Positions 10,807 through 19,014 of a stretch of DNA of 64,000 nt are shown here, piece by piece; position 1 is the stretch's first letter; each line of letters starts with the position of its first letter. Source of the DNA: BP-464 sp963825415 (GTDB lineage: Bacteria > Actinomycetota > Thermoleophilia > Solirubrobacterales > Solirubrobacteraceae); NCBI GenBank assembly GCA_963825415.1, contig CAWGTD010000013.1, forward strand, positions 186,001 through 250,000. Reading direction: 5' to 3'. The position numbers and the translations under genes were made by a program. Under the pieces are notes generated by a model, which saw nothing but the letters and a program-made list of their open reading frames with translations, was not told where the DNA came from and searched no databases.

Positions 10807-11217
10807 ATGCTCAAGGACTTCAGGCAGTTCATCCTGCGTGGCAGCCTCGTCGATCTCGCCGTCGCCGTGGTAATCGGCGCGGCCTTCGGCGCCGTGATCG
10901 CGGCGCTCGTGAAGGACATCATCACGCCCGTGATCGCCGCGATCGGCGGCGAGCCGGACTTCTCGAACCTGAAGTTCACGATCAACGGCTCGCAGTTCCT
11001 CTACGGCGACTTCATCAACGCGATCATCACGTTCCTGATCATCGCCGCGGCCGTGTTCTTCCTCGTGATCCGGCCGGTCAACGCGCTGATGGCGCGCATG
11101 CGCCCCGAGACCGCGGTCGACGCCGAGACCCGCGCCTGCCCGGAGTGCCTGAGCGACATCCCGGTGGGCGCGCGGCGGTGCGCGTTCTGCACCGCGCAGG
11201 TGGGCGCGACGGGCTAG
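10807..11217 (+). CDS. mscL: Large-conductance mechanosensitive channel with C-terminal zinc ribbon
   Basis: Membrane tension-gated pore that releases solutes on osmotic downshock. 136 residues: N-terminal amphipathic MLKDFRQFILRGSLVDLAVA, TM1 at about 15-40 with VVIGAAFGAV, periplasmic loop, and TM2 at about 70-92. The usual charged C-terminal helix bundle is replaced by a four-cysteine knuckle, C111, C114, C125 and C128 (CPECLSDI...RRCAFC). Short divergent spacer (33 bases) to rnz; convergent with the Ddn-like gene, sharing CTAG. Confidence 0.95.
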   Translation: MLKDFRQFILRGSLVDLAVAVVIGAAFGAVIAALVKDIITPVIAAIGGEPDFSNLKFTINGSQFLYGDFINAIITFLIIAAAVFFLVIRPVNALMARMRPETAVDAETRACPECLSDIPVGARRCAFCTAQVGATG

Positions 11218-11663
11218 GAGTCCGCCGGGGACGCCACGAAGACCGGGATCGTCCGCTCGGTCTTCTCCTGGTACTCGGCGTAGGTGGGGAATGCCTCGAC
11301 GGCGCGCTCCCACCACACGTCGCGCTCCTCGCCCTGCACCTCCCGCGCCACGAAGTCGTGCGGCTCCGGGCCGTCCTGGATCATCAGCGCGGTCGGGTCG
11401 GCGAGCAGATGGTGGTACCAGCTCGGGTTCTTCGGAGCGCCCCCGATCGAGGCGACGAGCGCGTACTCGCCCTCGTGCTCCACTCGCATCAGCCCGAACT
11501 TGCGGAGCTTCCCGCTCTTGTTCCCGCGGGTCGTGACGATCACGATCGGGAGGCCGGTGTCCCGCAGCGTGTTCGCGCGTTCGCCGTTGCTGGCCTCGTA
11601 CTCCTCGACCTGCTCGCGTACCCAGTCCCAGGGACTCGGCTCGTATTCACCTGTGAGCGGCAT
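11214..11663 (-). CDS. Deazaflavin (F420)-dependent nitroreductase/quinone reductase family protein
   Basis: 149 residues, intact, single split-barrel domain of the Ddn family. Visible features: WDWVREQVEEYEASNGE, then IVIVTTRGNKSGKLRKFGLM and the F420-binding region ALVASIGGAPKNPSWYHHLLADP, a hallmark of the Ddn group. Members use reduced F420 to reduce quinones or nitro compounds in actinobacteria; the physiological substrate here is unknown. The stop is shared in antisense with mscL (CTAG at 11214-11217). A tRNA-Arg lies 20 bases upstream on the same strand. Confidence 0.9.
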   Translation of the reverse strand: MPLTGEYEPSPWDWVREQVEEYEASNGERANTLRDTGLPIVIVTTRGNKSGKLRKFGLMRVEHEGEYALVASIGGAPKNPSWYHHLLADPTALMIQDGPEPHDFVAREVQGEERDVWWERAVEAFPTYAEYQEKTERTIPVFVASPADS

Positions 11664-11683
11664 TGATCTCCCAGTGGCATTAG

Positions 11684-11755
11684 CGCGCCCGGCAGGATTC
11701 GAACCTGCGGCTTCCGTTCCGGAAGGCGGCGCTCTATCCACTGAGCTACGGGCGC
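11684..11755 (-). tRNA. tRNA-Arg(CCG) with an imperfect anticodon stem
   Basis: Cloverleaf on the minus strand: acceptor GCGCCCG/CGGGCGC, D arm GCTC-GAGC, T arm GCAGG-TTCGAAT-CCTGC, discriminator G, no encoded CCA. The anticodon loop TTCCGGA gives CCG, and D-loop and acceptor match bacterial tRNA-Arg. The 5' anticodon strand CCGCC has no GGCGG partner: the sequence reads ACGGA and the gene is one base shorter than standard. A sequencing error (one missing base plus one substitution) is the simplest reason; a decayed gene is possible. Confidence 0.8.
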
Positions 11756-11829
11756 TGGGAGACGGAAGGCTAGTCGAAACCCAAGGTACGAACACGTGTT
11801 CGTCCGACGCTCTCCGTACGGTTGAGAAC

Positions 11830-12278
11830 GTGAGCACGATCGTTCGGGGAAACGCGGCGGAGGCGGCAGTGCTCGCCGCATTCGTGGCGCTGACCTGGGC
11901 GTCATGCTGCCGTTCGGCGGCGGCTGGTCGTTCGATCTGGCTGTCGTGCTCCCCGACCAGCGTGTCCTGCGGGTTCAGGTGAAGTCGAGTCGGATCCGCG
12001 GCGGGTGTGTCCGATTCAACACTTGCAGCACGGACCATGGCCGCGGTCGGTTGAGCTATGTCGGGCGCGCTGACCTCATGGCTGTCTACTCGCCGGAACT
12101 CAAGCACGTCTTCATCGTCCCAGTAAAGGCTTGCGCGAACTTCGTTGGCAACCTCAGGCTGGGACCCAGCTGCGAACAACCAGGTCCAGCGGAGTTCGCT
12201 TCGCCGTGGACTACACGCTTCGAAGCCTGGCTCGCTTCGCTCTCGATCGACGCCGAGCAACCACTCCAAGCTGCCTGA
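11830..12278 (+). CDS. PD-(D/E)XK nuclease-like protein (one frame break)
   Basis: About 149 residues after restoring one missing base near 11892. It opens with a GTG codon at 11830 and GNAAEAAVLAAFVA, then LPFGGGWSFDLAVVLPDQ, LRVQVKSSRIRGGCVRFN and VDLMAVYSPELKHVFIVPV-like strands. This is the group-I-intron-associated PD-(D/E)XK family (PF11645 type): the catalytic D and Q-x-K are FDLAVVLP and VQVKSS. The function of free-standing members is not known. It sits 74 bases from the tRNA-Arg gene on the opposite strand, a common place for acquired genes. Confidence 0.75.
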
Positions 12279-12286
12279 CGTCTCTG

Positions 12287-12724
12287 CTACTCCGGGTCGG
12301 GGCGGCGACGGGCCTGTTTCTTGGCCGCGTTGCGGCGCTTGGACTCGAGGCGGCGGGCGCGGGCGGCGGCGCCCGGAGTGGTCGGGCGGCGCGGGCGGTG
12401 GACGTGAAGCGCCGAGGCGAGCCGGTCGCGCAGGCGGCGCAGCGCGAGCTCGCGGTTGCGGGCCTGGCTGCGGGCGTCCTGGGCCACTGCGACGACGCGG
12501 GGACCGCAGCGGGCCTGGACCCGGGTCTTCTGCTCGGGCGTCAGCGAGGACGAGGCGGCGACGTCGAAGACCGCCTCGATCCGCGACGCGGTGACGTTGG
12601 CGTGCTGGCCGCCGGGCCCGGAGGAGCGGCTCGCGCGCAGCTCGATCTCCGCGAGCGGGATCGCGACCGAACGCGTGATGACCAGTGGGTCCTCGATCGT
12701 CACGGACACATCCTCGCAACGCAA
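12287..12724 (-). CDS. arfB: Alternative ribosome-rescue factor ArfB (YaeJ-like peptidyl-tRNA hydrolase)
   Basis: 145 residues with an RF-1 domain: SSGPGGQHANVT carries the catalytic GGQ at about residues 37-39, followed by ASRIEAVFDV. The C-terminal tail is highly basic (RARRLESKRRNAAKKQARRR), which in ArfB enters the empty mRNA channel of stalled ribosomes. No stop-codon recognition domain is present, so it is not a normal release factor. An ATG at 12724 is used; a GTG five codons later (VSVTIEDP) would also fit. Confidence 0.93.
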   Translation of the reverse strand: MRCEDVSVTIEDPLVITRSVAIPLAEIELRASRSSGPGGQHANVTASRIEAVFDVAASSSLTPEQKTRVQARCGPRVVAVAQDARSQARNRELALRRLRDRLASALHVHRPRRPTTPGAAARARRLESKRRNAAKKQARRRPDPE

Positions 12725-12762
12725 CGGGCGGCGACACGTTTGAGCAGGTGCGCGAGCGCCGG

Positions 12763-12796
12763 CCCCTCGGAGCTGCTCTCCATCACCCCCGAGGGG
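12763..12796. terminator. GC-rich hairpin between VOC gene and arfB (weak terminator candidate)
   Basis: CCCCTCGG (12763-12770) pairs with CCGAGGGG (12789-12796) across an 18-base loop. It lies in the 91-base gap after the VOC gene stop at 12816. No T-tract follows on either strand, so intrinsic termination is doubtful. Confidence 0.25.
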
Positions 12797-12815
12797 TCGC
12801 CTCGCGTCGAATCGC

Positions 12816-13659
12816 TCAGTCGGCGAGCGCGACGAGCCGGATCTCGTCGGGGTCGCGGGTGATCAGCGCGCCGTCGCGATCCTCCACCGGGGCGCCGGCC
12901 GCCTCCAGCCGCTCGCGCAGCGCCGCCAGCGCGTCGGCGCCGCCCACGCGCAGCCGCACGTCGTCCAGGCCGGGCAGCTCGCGCGGCCCGGCCGCCGCGC
13001 CGCGCGACATCCACGTGTTCAGCCCGATGTGGTGGTGATAGCCGCCGGCCGCCACGAACGCGGCCTGGTCGGTCATCCGCGCCATCAGCTCGAGGCCGAC
13101 CGTTTCCGTCCAGAACGCGACCGACCGACCCAGCTCGGAGACCTTCAGGTGCACGTGGCCGATGTCGACGGTCAGCGGGCCGTCCGGATCGCCGGACCGC
13201 GCCGGCTTCCAGCAGGCTCTCGAGGTCGAGCGGCGCCGTGAACATGCCCACCTTCTCGCCCGGCGCGGGCGGCGGCCACGCCTCCCGCGGACGATCGACG
13301 TACAGCTCGACCCCGTTGCCGTCGGGATCGTCGAGATAGAGCGCCTCGGAAACCCCGTGGTCGGACGCACCGGTCAGAAGCCCTGCCCGCACCACGCGCT
13401 CCAGCGCTCGGCCGAGCGCCGCGCGGTCGGAGTAGCGCAGGGCCGTGTGGAACAGGCCGGTCGCCGCGCGTGGCGCGCGGCCGCCGGTCACGCCGTCTTC
13501 GACGACTCGAACGAGCGGCGCCCCGTCCCAACCCAGCTCACCGCTGCCGATCTCCTGCAATCCCGCAACCTCGCGGTAGAAGGCTTCCGAACGGCCGCGA
13601 TCGGCGCTGCGCAGGGTCACGCCGGCGACGGCGGTGGCGGGCGGCAGCATCGGGGGCAT
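12816..13659 (-). CDS. Two-domain VOC protein, catechol-2,3-dioxygenase-like (one frame break)
   Basis: Corrected length about 280 residues. The first VOC module has VAGVTLRSADRGRSEAFYRE and LYLDDPDGNGVELYVDRP; the second has DIGHVHLKVSELGRSVAFW and the metal-type HHHIGLNTW. Layout matches the CatE/YfiE group, related to extradiol dioxygenases; substrate unknown. One extra base near 13195 splits the modules into two frames. The start could be 13650, 13659 or 13689; the divergent anti-sigma-like gene begins at 13697, so 13659 leaves the longest spacer compatible with the domain start. Confidence 0.85.
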
Positions 13660-13696
13660 CGGCGCGCAAGCTAGCGGGTAGCCCGACAACCAGAAG

Positions 13697-14113
13697 ATGG
13701 TTTCTTACGACCTCGACATCGACCTGGCGGTCGAGCCCGCCAGCGTTCCTCGCGCCCGCCTCGCGGTCGAGCGCAGGGCTCGCGATGCCGGCGCCTGCCC
13801 GAGCACCCTCGACGCAATGCGCCTGGCGGTCAGCGAGGCCTGTTCCAACGTCGTCCAGCACGCCTACGCCGGCCGTGACCACGGCCGCTTTCGCCTGCAG
13901 GTCGGCGTCGACGACGGCGTCCTGTGCGTCGCGGTCTACGACGAGGGCAAGGGCATGCGCCCCCGGAACGACAGCCCCGGGATGGGCCTCGGTCTGTCGC
14001 TGATGGCCTACGTCTCCGACGAGCTGAAGATCCGCAAGGAGCCCGGGGCCACCTGGGTCGAGCTGTGCTGGCGGCTCGACGAGCAGCCGCCCGCCGTCGC
14101 GCACACGGCCTAG
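13697..14113 (+). CDS. RsbW-like serine kinase / anti-sigma regulatory factor (HATPase)
   Basis: 138 residues, one GHKL ATPase domain. The N box is LAVSEACSNVVQHAYAG at about 43-59, the G1 box DEGKGM near 94 and the G2 box GMGLGLSLM near 104. Such single-domain proteins bind a sigma factor or phosphorylate an anti-sigma antagonist in partner-switching stress or spore systems. No STAS antagonist or sigma gene is adjacent, so the partner is encoded elsewhere. Confidence 0.88.
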   Translation: MVSYDLDIDLAVEPASVPRARLAVERRARDAGACPSTLDAMRLAVSEACSNVVQHAYAGRDHGRFRLQVGVDDGVLCVAVYDEGKGMRPRNDSPGMGLGLSLMAYVSDELKIRKEPGATWVELCWRLDEQPPAVAHTA

Positions 14114-14116
14114 CGC

Positions 14117-16466
14117 TCAGAGCTTCGGCAACCGCTGGGTCAGAGAGAGGGCCGGCGCGAAGAGGTCGCCCTCCGAGCCGACGCGGCGCAGCACGTCGTC
14201 GGTGGTGAAGGTCAGCAGCTCCGCGTCGGAGGCCTCGTGGCACGCGCGGACCTCGTCCCACGTGACCGGCGTCGACACCGTCGGCCGTTCACGCGCGCGC
14301 GTCGAGTACACGTTGACGGTGGTCTTGTGCTCGTCGTTCTGGCTCCAGTCGACGAGCACCTTGCCCTTGCGCAGGTCCTTGCTCTGGCGCGAGACGACCT
14401 TCTCGGGCGCCTCGCCCTCGAGCAGCTCGGCGACCGCCTTGGCGAACGGCTTGGTGTCGTCGTAGGTCACCGCCGAGTTCAGCGGCACGTAGATCTGAAG
14501 CCCCTTGGAGCCCGACGTCTTCGCCACGCACTCGAGCCCGAGGCCCTCGAACATCCCGCGCAGCCACTCCCCCACCTCGCAGCACTCGACGATCGTCGCG
14601 GGCTCGCCGGGGTCGAGGTCGAAGACCATCATCGTCGGCCGGGTCTGCGACTTGGCCAGCGCCAGCGACGTGTGCAGCTCGATGTCGGCCAGGTTGGCGA
14701 GCCAGACGAGCGTCGCGCGGTCGTTGGCCAGGCAGAAGTCGATCTGCTTGGACTGCAGCTTGACCTTCTTGGTCGCCACCCAGTCAGGGCGGTGCGACGG
14801 GCACTGCTTCTCGTAGAAGTACTTCTCGTCCACCCCGTTCGGGTAGCGCTTGAGCGTCAGCATCCGGCCCTCGAGGTGCGGCAGCAGCGTCGGGGCGATC
14901 GCCGCGAAGTAGTCGACGAGGTCGGACTTCGTGAAGCCGGTCTTCGGATAGAGGACCTTGTCGGGGTTCGACAGGCGCACGCTGCGGCCGTCGACCTCTA
15001 CCTCGACGGCCTTGTCCTTGCCCTTGCCGGTCCGCTTCGCGCCCGCCATCAGGGGACCGGTACCCCCGACGAGCCCCTTGTACGAGGGCGCGCGCAGCCG
15101 GCCCTCCTTCGTCCACTCGACGAACTCGACCTCGCACTGCAGGCGCGGCTCGACGAAGATCGCGCCGCGCGGCACGCCCGCGGTCGAGAACGGGCTCTTG
15201 TCCGTTTCGAGCGGACCCAGGAGGCCGGCCAGCTTGTCGAGCTCGGGCTCGGTGAAGCCCGTGCCGACCTTGCCGGAGTACCGCAGCCCGCCCTCGCCGT
15301 CCGGCAGGCCGATGAGCAGCGCGCCGATCCGCTCCCGCCGCCGGCCCTCGCCCGACATCCAGCCGCCGATCACGACCTCCTCGCGCGTGACGTTCTTGAC
15401 CTTGACCCACCCGCGCGAGCGGCGGCCCGGGTCGTAGATCGAGTCCAGCCGCTTGCCGACGATGCCCTCGAGCCCCTGGGTGCGCGCCGCCTCCTGAACC
15501 TCGGCGCCGTGGCCGATCACGTGGTCCGGCGTCTGCCAGCGCTCACCGTTGAGGTCGAGCTCGGCCAGCAGCTCGCGCCGTCGCTCGTAGGGCTCGCGCA
15601 GCAGCGAATGGCCGTCGAGCCAGAGCAGGTCGAAGATCACGTAGCTCACCGGGTTGGACTTCGCCAGCCGCCGGATCTGGGTCTCCGAGGTCAGGTGCAT
15701 GCGCCCCTGGAGCGCAGAGAAGCTCGGCCGGCCGTCGTCGTCGAACGCCACGACCTCGCCGTCGAGCACCGCCCGGTGTGAGCTGAGCGCGCGGTTGAGC
15801 TTCGACAGCTCGGGATAGCGCGGCGTGATCTCGTTGAGGTTGCGGCTGTGGAAACGCAGCCGGCCGGGCTCCGAGTGCGCGATCGCGCGGACGCCGTCCC
15901 ACTTGATCTCGAACGCCCAGCGACCGTCGTCGGGCGGCAGCGGCCCGGCCGTGGCGAGCATCGGCGCGACCTGCTCGGGCATCGGCTCCGCCGTCGGGTC
16001 GGCGGCCGCGCCCATCCGGTGGATCATCCAGTTCTTGGGGTTCTCGTCCTTGTCGGTGGCGAACAGCGCGTAGCGCGCGCTCAGCCGCTCGCCGTGCAGG
16101 GTGACCTCGACCTTCCTCGGCTCCCACTTGTGCAGCTCGAACGTGCCGTGGTCCCAGATCGTCATCGTGCCGGCGCCGTAGCTGCCCTTGGGGATCTCGC
16201 CGTGGAAGTCCAGGTACTCCAGCGGGTGGTCCTCGGTGCGCACGGCCAGCCGGTTCTGCTTGGGCTCCTCGGGGATGCCGTTGGGCACCGCCCAGGAGGC
16301 CAGCGCGCCTTCGTGCTCGAGGCGCAGGTCCCAGTGCAGGCGCGTCGCGTGGTGTTCCTGGATGACGAAGCGCGCCTGGCCCGTCCCCCGCCTTCGCCTT
16401 GCCCGCGGGCTCGGGCGACGCCTTGAAGTCGCGCTTGCCGCGGTAGGTCTTCAGCCGGTCGCTCAC
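14117..16466 (-). CDS. ligD: Multifunctional non-homologous end-joining DNA ligase LigD (one frame break)
   Basis: Repairs double-strand breaks with Ku. Corrected length 782 residues. Order: 3'-phosphoesterase domain (HYGEIPKGSYGAGTM-like segment), ATP-dependent ligase with adenylated lysine in EIKWDGVRAI and VGKRLDSIYDPGRR, then the archaeo-eukaryotic-primase polymerase domain (LTLKRYPNGVDEKYFYEKQ, catalytic FDLDPG). This PE-Lig-Pol order is that of Pseudomonas LigD, not the Pol-PE-Lig order of mycobacteria. One extra G in the run at 16385-16389 breaks the N-terminus. GTG start overlaps the acyltransferase stop. No ku gene in the window. Confidence 0.93.
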
Positions 16467-17181
16467 GGCGTGCCGAGCGGCTTGATCGGGCGTGCGGGCA
16501 CGCCGCCGACCAACCAGCTCGCGGCGTACTCCCCGGCCACCAGGACCGCGCCCGCGGCCACCACCGCGTTGCGCCGGACCGTGGCGCCGCGCAGCACCAC
16601 GACGTTGGTCGCCAGCAGCACGTTGTCCTCCACCAGCACCGGCTCGACCGACAGCGGCAGATCCAGAAACCAGGTGTCGGTGCCGTCGTGGGCGTGGTCG
16701 GAGTCGGTGATCGAGACGCGGTCGCCAAGGCCGACATGGGCGCCGAGCCAGACGCGCTCGACGCAGTGCAAGGTCGACGAACGCCCAGCACCACGCGGCG
16801 GCCGACCGTCAGCTCCCCACCGGACTTCAGCTCGCAGTGGTCGCGCACCTGGACGTGCTCGCCCAGGCGGATGCTGCCGCCGCGCACCTGGAGGCGCACG
16901 TGGTCCTGGAGGACGGCGCCGTCGCCGACCTCGATGACGTGGTCGTCACCGGGCCGCACGTCGAGGACCAGGTCGCGGCCGACCCGGACGTTCGCCCCCA
17001 CCGCGATCGACAGCGTGCCGCCGGAGCGCTCGTCGCCGGCGTCGAGATCGAGCCGCGGGCGGCCGGCGATTCGCAGGTTCGGCCCGGCGACCAGCTGCAG
17101 CCGCACGCCGTGCCGGCGCAGGCGCGCGCGCAACGCGAGCGTCCAGCCCAGGCGGCGCAGTCGGCGGATCGCGGCCATCAC
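16463..17181 (-). CDS. Hexapeptide-repeat acyltransferase (one frame break)
   Basis: About 239 residues after restoring one missing base near 16772. The N-terminus is basic (AAIRRLRRLGWTLALRARLRR); then come left-handed beta-helix repeats, e.g. VGANVRVGRDLVLDV, IEVGDGAVLQDHVRL, IRLGEHVQVRDHC, and after the break VWLGAHVGLGDRVSITDSDHAHDG, LVEDNVLLATNVVVLRGATV, ending GGVPARPIKPLG. This is the maltose/galactoside O-acetyltransferase-like group (WbbJ type) acting on sugars or glycans; the DHAHDG histidine is the likely catalytic base. Coupled to ligD by GTGA, though a shared role is not evident. Confidence 0.85.
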
Positions 17182-17208
17182 GCCGCGATCCTAGGCATCC
17201 GGCGGGCG

Positions 17209-17484
17209 TCAGCCCCCCGCGACAGCCGGCAGGATCTGCACCTCGGCGCCATCGGGCACCGGGGTCTCCAGCCCGTCGAGGAAGCGGATGTCCTCGCCAC
17301 CGACGTAGACGTTGACGAACCGGCGCAGCGCGCCGCCGTCGTCGGAGATGCGGTCGCGCAGCTCGGCGTGGGTCTCGTAGACCGACTGGAGCACCTCGCC
17401 GACCGTCGCGCCCTCGCCGCTGACGACGGCCTCGCCGCCGGTGGTCGCGCGCAGCTGGGTCGGCAGCTTGACCGTGACCGCCAT
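17209..17484 (-). CDS. MoaD/ThiS-like sulfur-carrier protein ending in Gly-Gly
   Basis: 91 residues, ubiquitin-like beta-grasp fold: MAVTVKLPTQLRATTGGEA, GATVGEVLQSVYETHAEL, FVNVYVGGEDIRFLDGL, and the C-terminus DGAEVQILPAVAGG. The terminal GG is the site where related proteins (MoaD, ThiS, CysO) are adenylated and converted to a thiocarboxylate. It overlaps the stop of the threonine-synthase-like gene (TGATG), and both lie behind one SAM riboswitch. CysO of Mycobacterium is paired with the PLP enzyme CysM in the same way; here the partner acts on the four-carbon substrate family. Confidence 0.9.
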   Translation of the reverse strand: MAVTVKLPTQLRATTGGEAVVSGEGATVGEVLQSVYETHAELRDRISDDGGALRRFVNVYVGGEDIRFLDGLETPVPDGAEVQILPAVAGG

Positions 17485-18743
17485 CAGACGCCCACCCGTT
17501 CGCCGACGGCGCTCTGGAACGCGTCGTAGGTGGGCTCGATCTCGAACGCGTCGAACGTCCCGCGCACGGCGTCGAGGGTCTTCAGCCCCTCGCCGGTGAT
17601 CACGAGGACGACCCGCTCGTCACGGCCGATGTCGCCGCGCGCGGCGAGCTTGGCCAGCGTCGCCACGGTGACGCCGCCGGCGGTCTCGGTGAAGACCCCG
17701 GTCGTCTCGGCGAGCAGCCGGATGCCGGCGCGGATCTCGTCGTCGGTCACCGCGTCGATCGACCCGCCGCTGCGGTGGGCCAGCTCGAGCGCGTAGGGCC
17801 CGTCGGCGGGGTTTCCGATCGCCAGCGACTTGGCGATCGTGTCGGGCTTGACGGGGCGGCAGACGTCCTGGCCGGTCTCGAACGCGGTCGCGACCGGGGC
17901 GCAGCCGGCGGCCTGCGCGCCGTTCATCGTCGGCAGCTCGCCCTCGAGCAGGCCGAGCTCGATCCACTCCTCGAAGCCCTTGGCGATCTTCGTGTAGAGC
18001 GAGCCGGAGGCGACCGGCACGATGCAGCGGTCGGGCAGCTGCCAGCCGAGCTGCTCGGCGATCTCGTACGCCAGGGTCTTCGACCCCTCGGCGTAGTAGG
18101 GGCGCATGTTGACGTTGACGAACGCCCAGCCCTCGTTCTCGCCCGACAGCTCGGTGCAGAGGCGATTCACGTCGTCGTAGTTGCCCTTGACCTTGACGAG
18201 GTTCGTTCCGTAGACGCCCGTCGCGAGGACCTTCTGCTCCTCGAGGTCGGCCGGGATGAAGACGTAGGACTCGAGGCCGAGCGCGGCGGCCTGTGCCGCG
18301 ACGGCGTTGGCCAGGTTGCCGGTCGACGCGCAGGCGAGGACCTCGAAGCCGAGCTCGCGGGCGCGCGCGCTCGCCACCGAGACGACGCGGTCCTTGAACG
18401 AGTGCGTCGGGTTGGCCGCGTCGTTCTTCACCCAGACCTCGCCGAGGCCGAGCCGCTCGGCCAGCCGGTCGGCGCGGATCAGCGGCGTGCAGCCCGCCGG
18501 CAGTCCGAAGCGCGACGAGCGCCGGCTCGACGGCCCGGGCGGCGCCTCGAGCGGCAGGAAGTCCGCGTAGCGCCAGATGTTCTGCGGCCCGCCCTGGATG
18601 CGCCGGCGGGTCGCCGCGACGTCGATCACCGGAGCCTTCGAGTAGGCGACCTCGAGCGGCCCGAAACAGCGTTCGCACACGTAGCGAGCGTCGAGGGGAT
18701 AGACCTCCTCACACTCACGACACTTCAGGGACTCCGCTGCCAT
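17484..18743 (-). CDS. thrC: Threonine synthase family PLP enzyme, SAM-riboswitch controlled
   Basis: Annotated reaction: O-phosphohomoserine to threonine. 419 residues, intact. An N-terminal zinc knuckle (C8, C11, C23, C26: CRECEEVY...CERCFG) precedes the fold-type-II PLP domain; the PLP lysine is K117 in NPTHSFKDRV, the phosphate loop ASTGNLANA follows at about 134-142. Co-transcribed with a sulfur-carrier protein and preceded by a SAM-I riboswitch, a setting normal for methionine or homocysteine genes, not for threonine. It may therefore make homocysteine from phosphohomoserine and a protein thiocarboxylate; plain threonine synthase remains the default. Confidence 0.85.
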   Translation of the reverse strand: MAAESLKCRECEEVYPLDARYVCERCFGPLEVAYSKAPVIDVAATRRRIQGGPQNIWRYADFLPLEAPPGPSSRRSSRFGLPAGCTPLIRADRLAERLGLGEVWVKNDAANPTHSFKDRVVSVASARARELGFEVLACASTGNLANAVAAQAAALGLESYVFIPADLEEQKVLATGVYGTNLVKVKGNYDDVNRLCTELSGENEGWAFVNVNMRPYYAEGSKTLAYEIAEQLGWQLPDRCIVPVASGSLYTKIAKGFEEWIELGLLEGELPTMNGAQAAGCAPVATAFETGQDVCRPVKPDTIAKSLAIGNPADGPYALELAHRSGGSIDAVTDDEIRAGIRLLAETTGVFTETAGGVTVATLAKLAARGDIGRDERVVLVITGEGLKTLDAVRGTFDAFEIEPTYDAFQSAVGERVGV

Positions 18744-18746
18744 TTG

Positions 18747-18776
18747 AAAAACCTCCGCCGGTAAGTGGCGGAGGTT
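18747..18776 (-). terminator. Intrinsic terminator of the SAM riboswitch
   Basis: On the minus strand CCTCCGCC (18774-18767) pairs perfectly with GGCGGAGG (18759-18752), closed by AA/TT pairs and followed by TTTTT, ending four bases before the thrC ATG. It is the off-state hairpin of the expression platform. It reaches into the ribosome-binding region, so it could also block translation. Confidence 0.92.
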
Positions 18777-18792
18777 CGGGTGAAGCCCCAGC

Positions 18793-18892
18793 CACATCTC
18801 ACAGGAATTGGCACCTTCCCGGTCGGGCCATATGGCCTTCGCGGGGGTTGCCGGGGTTTCAACGGGCCAGTCCCTCCACCCCTCTGGATGTG
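18793..18892 (-). ncRNA. SAM-I (S-box) riboswitch aptamer
   Basis: Minus strand shows the conserved core: AGAGGGGTGGAGGGACTGGC, then CCGTTGAAACCCCGGCAACC, a variable P3/P4 arm, AAGGTGCCAATTCC and TGTGAGA. P1 is closed by CACATC (18892-18887) with GATGTG (18798-18793). Binding of S-adenosylmethionine should stabilise P1 and let the terminator at 18747-18776 form, turning off the threonine-synthase-like and sulfur-carrier genes when methionine is plentiful. A possible -10, TATGGT, lies at 18912-18917. Confidence 0.96.
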
Positions 18893-19014
18893 TCCAGCTA
18901 TGTGGGCCGGGACCATAGCAGGCGCTCATGCAGGATCGGCCGGGCGTCTGGGTAGACTCGCTGGCGCGATGCCGTTCGACGCGAACATCGACGCGGATGA
19001 CCCGCCGAGTCCCG

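Noticed and set aside
12763..12796. Strong terminator after the VOC gene
   Set aside because: Stem is good but the loop is 18 bases and no T-tract follows; kept only as a weak candidate.
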